DNA of 37,684 bases from positions 1 through 37,684 of the forward strand of contig NZ_CALGWU010000047.1 of NCBI RefSeq assembly GCF_937936315.1, in the 5' to 3' direction. This document shows positions 1-7,490 of the stretch, piece after piece. The position numbers and the translations under genes were made by a program. The DNA comes from an uncultured Capnocytophaga sp. (GTDB lineage: Bacteria > Bacteroidota > Bacteroidia > Flavobacteriales > Flavobacteriaceae). The notes beneath the pieces are model-generated. The model saw only the letters and a list, made by a program, of their open reading frames with translations. It made no database searches and was not told the origin of the DNA. Each line of letters opens with the position of its first letter. Position 1 is the first letter of the stretch.

Positions 1-2220
1 CGCCAACATGGTTTTGGGGTTACTGAAGACCTTTTGCATGCTATCAATGGTACTAATAGCGAGTTTCGCCAAGAGGTGATACGCATTATTAAAGAAGTAC
101 TCAATGTCAATCTCAATTGGACTCCTCTCATTAAGAATTGGGAAGTACCTACAGGCGAGAGTGCAATAGATCATATCATCACTGCTTTCTACAATCAGTA
201 TCCTGACCTAATAAAATATGATGATGAGTACTCTAGCTATTATTACGATTACTATCAAGACGAAGATGAAAGATATAACGATTCTTACATACCTAAACAC
301 GAGCGATTTTTAGCTTGTGGACACTATATTCCTTATGGTACTTTCCCTTTGTGGCGTTATAATGGCTGTCCTTTCTGTGGCACACCTTTTGAGTCAGGTA
401 AGATAGAACATACCGAGCAAGGTAGCAAACTCAAAATTCTCGACCTTTGGAGAGAGGGAGAGGCTAATACATATTACCAAAATCTATTAGCTTCCAAAAC
501 TGCTTTAGATGCTACCCAATCCAATTCTCTTAAGCTCTTGTTACCTTACTTCTCAGTAGCCAAAGAAACAACTATCCAGATGAAAGAAACACTCATCTTA
601 GTAGTCGATAGTTACTTATCTGAAGGAAAAGAAACTGAAGCAGGCACTTGTTTTCGTACCCCTACCGATATTTTGCGCTATTTGTGGTATAAAAAAACAG
701 GCTTCTTACAGATAATCCCTCCTAAAACAATTGTTGCTAAAAATGCTAAAAACAACCAGCATATAATGCGTCAATTAGATAAGAGTGAGCAAGCTACAAC
801 TGAAGCAAAACAAGCTCTCAAACTCAAGTACTCTCGTGAGGAATGTACCCGAGTAGCAAGCTGGCTAAATAATTTGTCTCTTTCAGCTGAGAAGGCTTGT
901 GAATTAATGCACCCTAAGCGCGAAATGTGGGTGCGCTTTATTCGTGCCTTGCGTTTAGCCGAGTATAGCAAGAAAAAAGGCTTTGAAAAGCTTGCTACAC
1001 TATTAGATATTTTCTATCATCAGAAATACGAAGTGTGGCAAGGCAAGGTTCAACAGGCTTACTTAAATGTAGATACTGATACTGTTTTAGAATATCTAAA
1101 AGAACGCCCTTCCCAGTTTGCACGTTCGCTATTCGCTACTATGTTATGGGTGGGTGCAGATGATACGATTATCGCCTTCAAAGAAGTAATAGACCAAGTA
1201 CCTATGCGTTTGCTCTTTACCCTTAATAATTATGCCGACCTTTACTTTACACCACAGGGTACACGCCCTATAAAAATCATCACAGGTGATTATATAAATG
1301 CTCCTAAAAATCAATGGGTAAATTTAGGTTATAACGAAGAGCAATTAGCCCAGATGAAAACAGCTGTAGAAGACCTTTGTTTGTGGACAATACGCCGAAA
1401 GTTTGCTAAACAACCCAATCCTCATAAAACGATATTTATAGATGAACAGCTGTATCATATCCCTTTGCCTATAGGTGATAGAAGCAATAATATACACGAC
1501 TTCAATGCAACCCTAATGGGTACGAAATTTCCTTTAGAAGGCAACGAGATACGCCTTTTTATGCAATGGGGTAAAGACCTCCCTGCCCAGCATCTCGATA
1601 TGGACTTGTCTTGCTATATTACCTTTGACGAAGAATGTAGAATGGAAAATGAGATCTGCTTTTTTGGTAGACTTACCGCTACGGGTTGCCAACACAGTGG
1701 TGATATTCGTAGTATTCCTAATAAAGTAGGTACCGCCGAGTATATCAATATCGATGTAAATATCTTGCGCCAAAAGAAAGCTAAGTACGTAACCTTTGTA
1801 TGCAATGCTTATTCTAATGGAGCTCTATCACCTAATTTAGTAGTAGGTTGGATGGATAGTAAGCATAAAATGAAAGTATCTGAGCGTACAGGGGTAGCCT
1901 ATGATCCTTCTACCGTGATTCATCAGGTGCGTATCGCTCAATCATTACAAAAAGGACTCCTCTTTGGTATCTTAGATGTAGAGGCTAAAGAGATTATTTG
2001 GATGGAACTCCCTTTCCAAGGACAGCTTGCTAATGATCTATCTCTCGATACAATAAAAGCTCTACTCAATAAATTAAATGCTAAAACTACTATCGGCAAC
2101 CTGCTAACCCTCAAAGCCGAAGCTCAAGGATTGCAGGTAGTAAGCGATAAAACTCTCGCCGATGAAGTGTATGATATGCAATGGGCAGAATATGGGAAAG
2201 TAAATGAATTGTTTTTATAG
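1..2220 (+). CDS. RING-like zinc finger plus TerD-like domain protein (5' truncated by window)
   Basis: The reading frame is open to the first base of the window, so the true start lies outside; a TTG at position 34 is probably internal. Counting from that TTG (728 codons), a Cys/His cluster (C95, H97, then CPFC with C112 and C115) resembles a RING or treble-clef zinc site, preceded by an acidic, Tyr-rich stretch at about 63-85. The middle is mostly helical. From about residue 511 to 612 the sequence resembles a TerD domain: DMDLS, then GCQHSGD, then GTAEYINID. This arrangement recalls the MXAN_6230/SCO0854 RING-TerD family named from myxobacteria and streptomycetes. TerD domains bind calcium in tellurite- and stress-resistance modules, but the role of this large family is unknown. 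Codon use matches its neighbours. The family call is from recognised motifs only. Confidence 0.6.
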   Translation, partial: RQHGFGVTEDLLHAINGTNSEFRQEVIRIIKEVLNVNLNWTPLIKNWEVPTGESAIDHIITAFYNQYPDLIKYDDEYSSYYYDYYQDEDERYNDSYIPKHERFLACGHYIPYGTFPLWRYNGCPFCGTPFESGKIEHTEQGSKLKILDLWREGEANTYYQNLLASKTALDATQSNSLKLLLPYFSVAKETTIQMKETLILVVDSYLSEGKETEAGTCFRTPTDILRYLWYKKTGFLQIIPPKTIVAKNAKNNQHIMRQLDKSEQATTEAKQALKLKYSREECTRVASWLNNLSLSAEKACELMHPKREMWVRFIRALRLAEYSKKKGFEKLATLLDIFYHQKYEVWQGKVQQAYLNVDTDTVLEYLKERPSQFARSLFATMLWVGADDTIIAFKEVIDQVPMRLLFTLNNYADLYFTPQGTRPIKIITGDYINAPKNQWVNLGYNEEQLAQMKTAVEDLCLWTIRRKFAKQPNPHKTIFIDEQLYHIPLPIGDRSNNIHDFNATLMGTKFPLEGNEIRLFMQWGKDLPAQHLDMDLSCYITFDEECRMENEICFFGRLTATGCQHSGDIRSIPNKVGTAEYINIDVNILRQKKAKYVTFVCNAYSNGALSPNLVVGWMDSKHKMKVSERTGVAYDPSTVIHQVRIAQSLQKGLLFGILDVEAKEIIWMELPFQGQLANDLSLDTIKALLNKLNAKTTIGNLLTLKAEAQGLQVVSDKTLADEVYDMQWAEYGKVNELFL

Positions 2221-2235
2221 TTAAAATAAACAGAT

Positions 2236-3456
2236 ATGAAAAAATACATACTATTCAGTGCTATAACCTTATTTGTTATAGGGCTACAAGCACAAAACAA
2301 ATTCAAAGTAACGCCTGATGAGGCACGTAATGGTTCGTATACTATTAGCCCTACTTTACCTAAGGACGGAATGGTAAAAGCAGGCACAGTTCTTACACTC
2401 AAAGCAACCCCTGCCACTGGCTATATTTTTGATAGTGGCTATTACTCCTTACCAGAACAGTGGGGGGGTATGTTTTATGAACAATCTACACCTGAGTTCA
2501 AAGTGAAAGTAGACAAAGATATGAATGTAGGAGCTTGTTTTGTACCTAAAAAAGCGGAAGCTAATCTGAAAGTAGTGCAAGATATTGTTTATGCTAAACC
2601 GGGATTAAAACCGCTAAAATACGATGTATATAGTCCTAAAGGTAAGCAAAACCTACCTTGTGTTGTAATTATCCACGGAGGTGGATGGAGCTCCAATACT
2701 GAATCGGTGATGAGAGGTTTGGCACGCGAATTAGCAAACAGTGGCAGATATGTGGTTTTCAACATTGATTATCGCTGGATAGACAAACTAGACGGAGATA
2801 GTACTCCTACTCAATTGCACCAAATTATAGAAGATGTGTATGGAGCTTTGTTACACATTGCTGAAAACGCTGCTAAATATGGAGGCGATAGCAGTAAGTT
2901 ATTCCTTACAGGTGATAGTGCGGGAGGACATCTATCTGCCTCAGCAGCTAACTTTGTAGAACGTATAGGTGATAAAGGTTTTGGTAAAATACAAGGTGTG
3001 TATGAGTTTATGCCTACCTATATGCCTAAAGGAAAAACAGTAACTCAAGTGCGTGATGAGTTAACTAATGCTATCAAAGCTGTTGCCCCTAGTTATGGAG
3101 TTTTTCGTCCAGAAACTCTTGCTTTTATGTTTAAGAACTATCCTTTTTTGAACGAAATAGCTCCTATCAATAATATTCCCGAGGCTTCTAAAAGAGCTAT
3201 ACCCCAATTGTTGTTTAGAGGTTCAGAAGATGGACTTATAAAAGATGAAGAGGTCAAAGCTTACGAACGCGCCCTTTCCAAATGCGGTCAGAGGGTGGAG
3301 TATATACAAGTAGGAGGTGCCAATCACGCTTTCTTCGATTGGAAACCTGATACTAAAACACAAGCAACTTTCAACAAATACGGCAAATACCACGCTCACG
3401 AAATGTTGTTGTTCTTTGATTCAGTATTAGAAGATCTTAACAAAACTAACAACTAA
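2236..3456 (+). CDS. Secreted alpha/beta-hydrolase (esterase/lipase, BD-FAE/Aes-like)
   Basis: This 406-residue protein starts with a signal peptide of about 19 residues ending LQAQ, so it is exported. Residues 20-105 form a beta-rich module with a GYIFDSGYYS-type motif and a closing VGACF strand, resembling the divergent InlB-type repeat of surface proteins. The rest is an alpha/beta-hydrolase: oxyanion-hole HGGGW at 147-151, nucleophile elbow GDSAGG with Ser228, probable Asp332 in GSEDG, and His364 in GANHAFF. This is the esterase/lipase branch; ferulic-acid or acetyl-xylan esterases and peptidase-like members share the fold, so the substrate cannot be named. It begins 15 bases after the preceding gene, probably co-transcribed, and is followed by a strong hairpin terminator. 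Confidence 0.85.
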   Translation: MKKYILFSAITLFVIGLQAQNKFKVTPDEARNGSYTISPTLPKDGMVKAGTVLTLKATPATGYIFDSGYYSLPEQWGGMFYEQSTPEFKVKVDKDMNVGACFVPKKAEANLKVVQDIVYAKPGLKPLKYDVYSPKGKQNLPCVVIIHGGGWSSNTESVMRGLARELANSGRYVVFNIDYRWIDKLDGDSTPTQLHQIIEDVYGALLHIAENAAKYGGDSSKLFLTGDSAGGHLSASAANFVERIGDKGFGKIQGVYEFMPTYMPKGKTVTQVRDELTNAIKAVAPSYGVFRPETLAFMFKNYPFLNEIAPINNIPEASKRAIPQLLFRGSEDGLIKDEEVKAYERALSKCGQRVEYIQVGGANHAFFDWKPDTKTQATFNKYGKYHAHEMLLFFDSVLEDLNKTNN

Positions 3457-3474
3457 AGAAACATCTTCAAATAT

Positions 3475-3516
3475 AAATATCCGAGGAAGTATAATACTTT
3501 TCTCGGATATTTTTAT
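3475..3516 (+). terminator. Hairpin terminator after the secreted hydrolase
   Basis: An 11-base perfect stem (3475-3485 with 3502-3512) encloses a second small inverted repeat (AAGTA-TAA-TACTT), and the right arm runs into a T-rich tail. It separates the hydrolase from the cutC promoter. Confidence 0.8.
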
Positions 3517-3535
3517 ATTAATTACTCATTCTTCA

Positions 3536-3565
3536 TTGCTAATTATCAATTGTTTTGTACATTTG
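3536..3565 (+). promoter_or_regulatory. Bacteroidota-type promoter for the cutC-murC operon
   Basis: TTG at 3536-3538, a 19-base spacer, then TACATTTG at 3558-3565, matching the -33/-7 consensus TTG-N19-TAnnTTTG used by the primary sigma factor of Bacteroidota. The cutC ATG follows 21 bases downstream. Confidence 0.75.
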
Positions 3566-3586
3566 CGCTCTAAATTAACAAAGACT

Positions 3587-4303
3587 ATGATTTATGAAAT
3601 ATGTGCTAGCTCTTTTGAGTCGGCTAAAAATGCTGAAATATCAGGTGCTACCCGTATAGAGTTGTGTAGCGAATTAGGTGTAGGAGGGGTAACCCCCAGC
3701 TATGGATTAATTAAAAAAGTAATGGATGAACTCTCTATCGGTAACTGTGTACTGATACGTCCTCGTAGTGGTAATTTTACTTATACCGATGAGGAGTTTG
3801 ATGTGATGTTACGCGACATCAATCTCTGTCGTGAATTAGGTTGCCAAGGAGTAGTAACAGGAGTGTTACATCGCGATAACACAATTGATGAAGAACGTAC
3901 TGCACGCCTCAAAGAAGCTGCAGGTACTATGGAATTTATCTATCATCGTGCTTTTGATTGTGCCCCCGATCCCATTGCTGCAATTAAAACCCTTAAACGT
4001 TTGGGAGTTGAACGTATTCTTACCTCAGGAGGTAAAAAATCAGCTATTGAAGGATTAGAACTGCTTAAAGATCTCAACCGCATAGCTGCAGGTCAACCCA
4101 CAATTATGCCTGGGGGTGGTATCAATCCACAGAGCATTATACAGATAAAAGCTGCTGGTTTTACCCAAGTGCACTTTTCAGGTACAGTTTTTGAGGATTT
4201 GGGTACATCTTTGCCTTTCTCATTTAAAACAGAGGCGTTTTTAGACGAAACAAAACGCCCTATTTCTAATATTGAAAACATCAAAAAAATTATGAATAAT
4301 TAG
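3587..4303 (+). CDS. cutC: CutC family copper homeostasis protein
   Basis: A 238-residue TIM-barrel protein of the CutC family. Diagnostic stretches are YEICASSFESA at the N-terminus, GATRIELCSEL, VLIRPRSGNF, VTGVLHRD, YHRAFD, LTSGG and MPGGGI. The ATG at 3587 is chosen because it starts exactly at the conserved N-terminus and lies just downstream of a good promoter; the in-frame TTG at 3536 is the -33 element and would be upstream of the transcript. CutC is cytosolic and was linked to copper tolerance in E. coli, but its biochemical role is still debated. It is the first gene of a probable operon continuing through murG and murC. Confidence 0.92.
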   Translation: MIYEICASSFESAKNAEISGATRIELCSELGVGGVTPSYGLIKKVMDELSIGNCVLIRPRSGNFTYTDEEFDVMLRDINLCRELGCQGVVTGVLHRDNTIDEERTARLKEAAGTMEFIYHRAFDCAPDPIAAIKTLKRLGVERILTSGGKKSAIEGLELLKDLNRIAAGQPTIMPGGGINPQSIIQIKAAGFTQVHFSGTVFEDLGTSLPFSFKTEAFLDETKRPISNIENIKKIMNN

Positions 4304-4311
4304 CCAGTTTG

Positions 4312-4341
4312 TTGTCAATTAGCAAATTGGTAAATTGACAA
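4312..4341 (+). repeat. 9-base inverted repeat between cutC and the phosphoesterase
   Basis: TTGTCAATT (4312-4320) and AATTGACAA (4333-4341) are perfect reverse complements with a 12-base loop, filling the 38-base gap and ending directly at the next ATG. There is no T-tract, so it is not a typical terminator. It could be an RNA hairpin covering the start region, or chance in A+T-rich DNA. Confidence 0.45.
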
Positions 4342-5559
4342 ATGAATATGGTTTATATAATTCTTATTGGTATTTTTATCATTTATTTTCTACTAACATT
4401 TTATGCAAGTAGAAGTTTAAAAACCCTCAAAGTTCCCCATTGGGTAGAATGGCTATTTTGGCTCATCACAATAGGAGTGGTAATTCACTTGTTGTACCAT
4501 TGGTTCTGTAGAGGAAAAGTTGTATGGAGTGCCCCTCAACAATATGCTATTGCAGGGCTACTTACGTGGCTTATTATCTGTTTGTTTGTAACTCTTCCTT
4601 TGTTATTAGAAGATATTACACGACTTATAAAAGCTATATTTCGCAAACCTACTAATGCACCGCGTATTCCTTCTCGTCGTAAGTTTGTAAGTACTTTAGG
4701 TTGGGGATTGGCAGCTATTCCTTTTGCTTCTATCCTCTATAGTATTTTCAAAGGAAAATATAACTATAAAGTTTGGAAATACACATTGTATTTCGATAAT
4801 CTCCCTAAAGCATTTAATGGCTATCGCATTACTCAAATATCTGATATTCATTGTGGTAGCTTTGATAACTATGAGAAAATACGCTATGGAGTAGATCTTA
4901 TCAACTCACAAAAAAGCGATGTAATCCTTTTTACAGGCGATTTGGTAAATAATTTAGCAAATGAGGTACACAATTGGAAATCACTTTTTGCTACTCTCCA
5001 AGCACCTGATGGAGTATTTTCTATTATGGGTAACCACGACTATGGCGATTATTCCTCTTGGGAAACTCCTGAAGCTAAACAACAGAATTTAGAGCATTTA
5101 TTTCAATTACAAAAACAAATGGGATGGCAACTATTGCTTAACGAACATTGTTATTTAGAACGTGATGGCGAAAAAATAGCTTTAATAGGGGTAGAAAACT
5201 GGGGACACGGTCGATTTTCTAAATATGGCGATTTGAATAAGGCTATGGAAGGCATAAATACCGAAGATTTTAAAATATTAATGAGTCACGACCCAACTCA
5301 TTGGCAAGAGGTTGTGTTACCTGAAAATAAGGATATTCAACTTACTCTCAGTGGTCATACTCACGGGATGCAATGTGGTATTGAAATACCTGGGTGGCTA
5401 AAATGGAGCCCCTCACAATATATTTACAAATATTGGGGAGGAATGTATGAAGAGGGTGGTAAATACCTCAATGTAAATAGAGGTTTTGGTTATCACGCTT
5501 TCCCTGGTCGTTTAGGGGTATGGCCTGAAATCACAGTTATTGAACTTAAAACTAAATAA
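4342..5559 (+). CDS. Membrane-anchored metallophosphoesterase (YkuE-like)
   Basis: A 405-residue protein with hydrophobic segments at about 3-21, 37-54, 69-91 and 116-133, then a calcineurin-like phosphoesterase domain. The metal-binding motifs are complete: SDIH (D168, H170), GD (D200), GNHD (N231, H232), SHD (H316) and GHTHG (H339, H341). SRRKF at 111-115 just before the last hydrophobic segment resembles a twin-arginine motif, as found at the N-terminus of YkuE-type enzymes, but is internal here. The catalytic domain is probably extracytoplasmic. YkuE-like enzymes cleave phosphoesters, some acting on lipid or cell-wall substrates such as UDP-diacylglucosamine; the substrate here is not determinable. 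It lies between cutC and murG, with only 9 bases before murG. Confidence 0.85.
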   Translation: MNMVYIILIGIFIIYFLLTFYASRSLKTLKVPHWVEWLFWLITIGVVIHLLYHWFCRGKVVWSAPQQYAIAGLLTWLIICLFVTLPLLLEDITRLIKAIFRKPTNAPRIPSRRKFVSTLGWGLAAIPFASILYSIFKGKYNYKVWKYTLYFDNLPKAFNGYRITQISDIHCGSFDNYEKIRYGVDLINSQKSDVILFTGDLVNNLANEVHNWKSLFATLQAPDGVFSIMGNHDYGDYSSWETPEAKQQNLEHLFQLQKQMGWQLLLNEHCYLERDGEKIALIGVENWGHGRFSKYGDLNKAMEGINTEDFKILMSHDPTHWQEVVLPENKDIQLTLSGHTHGMQCGIEIPGWLKWSPSQYIYKYWGGMYEEGGKYLNVNRGFGYHAFPGRLGVWPEITVIELKTK

Positions 5560-5568
5560 CTAAATTGT

Positions 5569-6648
5569 ATGAAAAAATTTATTATCTCAGGAGGTGGTAC
5601 TGGCGGACATATATTCCCTGCCATCGCTATTGCCGATGAAATAAAAAAACGTTTACCTGAAGCCGAAATACTTTTTGTAGGGGCTAAAGATCGTATGGAA
5701 ATGCAAAAAGTACCTCAAGCTGGTTATCCTATTGAAGGTTTGTGGATTTCAGGAATTCAACGTAAACTCACTTGGCAAAATTTGATTTTTCCACTAAAGT
5801 TTATCCATAGTCTATGGAAATCCCGACAAATCATCAAGCGTTTTAAACCCGATGCTGTCATAGGTACAGGAGGGTTTGCTAGTGGAGCAGTAGTGAAAGT
5901 AGCTGGGCAAATGGGGATACCTACCTTTATTCAAGAACAGAACTCTTATGCAGGCATTACCAACAAGATGCTTGCCCAAAAGGCAAAGAAAATATGTGTT
6001 GCTTATGATGGTATGGAAGTTTTTTTTCCAAAAGAGAAAATCGTAAAAACGGGTAACCCTATTCGTGGAGGTTTATTAAATATAGATCAACATCGCCAAG
6101 AAGGTTTATCGTATTTCCAACTTAATCCTCATCAAAAAACACTTTTGATATTAGGAGGAAGTTTAGGAGCACGACGCATCAATCAGTTAGTAGAAACACA
6201 GTTGCCTTTATTTGAAAAATTAGGGGTACAAGTGTTATGGCAATGTGGCAAACTTTACTATGAAGAATACAAAAAGTATAATAGTTCACAAGTACACGTT
6301 TTAGCTTTTATTGATCGTATGGAACAAGCTTATGCCGTTGCCGATGTAATTATTTCGCGAGCAGGTGCAAGTTCTGTAAGTGAATTATGTGTAGTAGGCA
6401 AACCAGTAATATTTATTCCCTCACCTAATGTAGCCGAAGATCATCAAACTAAAAATGCACGTGCTATAGCTGATAAACAAGCTGCTATTTTAATAAAAGA
6501 AAATGAATTAGATAGTAAATTTGCAGATACTTTTAGCAGCTTGATAACTGATGAAACTCAACAGCAAAATCTTTCGTCTCATATTAAAGCGCTAGCTCAA
6601 CCCAATGCAACCAAAGAAATTGTAGATTTAATAATAAATAACAGATGA
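5569..6648 (+). CDS. murG: UDP-N-acetylglucosamine--lipid-linked MurNAc-pentapeptide transferase MurG
   Basis: MurG adds GlcNAc to lipid I to make lipid II at the inner face of the cytoplasmic membrane, the last cytosolic step of peptidoglycan precursor synthesis. The 359-residue protein has the diagnostic N-terminal GGGTGGHIFPA loop (residues 8-18), GTGGFASG, QEQNSYAG, GGSLGA at the start of the second Rossmann domain, and the donor-site region SRAGASSVSEL followed by PSPNVAEDHQ. Length is normal for the family. The stop codon overlaps the next ATG (ATGA at 6645-6648), which suggests translational coupling to the MORN_2 gene and then to murC. Confidence 0.97.
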   Translation: MKKFIISGGGTGGHIFPAIAIADEIKKRLPEAEILFVGAKDRMEMQKVPQAGYPIEGLWISGIQRKLTWQNLIFPLKFIHSLWKSRQIIKRFKPDAVIGTGGFASGAVVKVAGQMGIPTFIQEQNSYAGITNKMLAQKAKKICVAYDGMEVFFPKEKIVKTGNPIRGGLLNIDQHRQEGLSYFQLNPHQKTLLILGGSLGARRINQLVETQLPLFEKLGVQVLWQCGKLYYEEYKKYNSSQVHVLAFIDRMEQAYAVADVIISRAGASSVSELCVVGKPVIFIPSPNVAEDHQTKNARAIADKQAAILIKENELDSKFADTFSSLITDETQQQNLSSHIKALAQPNATKEIVDLIINNR

Positions 6649-7490
6649 CTAAATTTTTAACCTTTATAGCTCTCTTAGGAGGAGGAGTGCTTTCTATAGC
6701 ACAAACTACCTTAAAACCCTCTGTATTTATAGATACTAAAAGTGATGATTTCAAAAAAGGTATTGTAGAAATCAAAGAATATACAAACTATGAAGTATAT
6801 CAACAATTACAACGCAATCTCAAATCAGGTAACTCAGCTGCTATCAATGCTGATATGATACGTCAGGCATTTATCACGAGAAAGATAGCTTTACAAAAAG
6901 GTACTTACATCATTGATAACAACGAACAACATTTCGAGTTTGAAATAGGTAATAGTGGTCAATTAGTAGGTGAAGGTAAATTTGTAAATAAAAAGCGTAA
7001 CATTCCTTCTACTTATATTTTTAACAATGGAAAACTTGCTGAAATTCATATTTTTACTCCTGAAGGAAGATTACGCAAAAAAAATATCTTCAAAGGTAAT
7101 ACTATAGAAGGATTGGTGTATGACCACGCTGGAAATATTGCTCAAAAAATAGAAATATACACTAATTTAAAAGAAGGTGCTGACCAAATAGTAACTAATT
7201 ATCACAAGAATGGCAACCCTAGTAAAGAAGTAAATACTATTAAAAACACTACCAAAGAGTATTATCAAAATGGCAAACTCAAACTCGAACAAATAAATAG
7301 TAAAACTACTACCAAATATGACCCTGAAGGGAAAATAACTGAAAAATGGTATGTTACTGAAAAAGGTAACTGCAAAGAGTTATATGAAAAAGGGGTAATC
7401 TCTCAAAAAATATGTGAAGATCGCAGTATAAAAGAAACCACTGTGAGCACTTATAGAAATGGTAAATTATTAGAAACAAAGAAATTATGA
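6645..7490 (+). CDS. Secreted MORN_2/YwqK-type repeat protein between murG and murC
   Basis: A 281-residue protein with an N-terminal signal peptide (hydrophobic core at about 4-17, probable cleavage after SIAQ). The C-terminal half contains repeats of the form YHKNGNPSKEV, YYQNGKLKLEQ and YDPEGKITEKW, the pattern of MORN_2 repeats found in proteins annotated as YwqK family antitoxin. In Bacteroidota such exported repeat proteins are common and usually not part of a toxin-antitoxin pair; no toxin gene is adjacent here. The gene overlaps both murG (6645-6648) and murC (7487-7490) by ATGA junctions, so it is almost certainly translated with them. A role at the cell envelope is a reasonable inference, but no activity is known. 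Confidence 0.8.
   Translation: MTKFLTFIALLGGGVLSIAQTTLKPSVFIDTKSDDFKKGIVEIKEYTNYEVYQQLQRNLKSGNSAAINADMIRQAFITRKIALQKGTYIIDNNEQHFEFEIGNSGQLVGEGKFVNKKRNIPSTYIFNNGKLAEIHIFTPEGRLRKKNIFKGNTIEGLVYDHAGNIAQKIEIYTNLKEGADQIVTNYHKNGNPSKEVNTIKNTTKEYYQNGKLKLEQINSKTTTKYDPEGKITEKWYVTEKGNCKELYEKGVISQKICEDRSIKETTVSTYRNGKLLETKKL

Noticed and set aside
3536..3586. N-terminal extension of CutC from an in-frame TTG
   Set aside because: The TTG is the -33 box of a good promoter, and the extension does not resemble the conserved CutC N-terminus, which starts at 3587.
6645..7490. Toxin-antitoxin system suggested by YwqK family naming
   Set aside because: The protein is exported, lies between two essential mur genes and has no adjacent toxin candidate.
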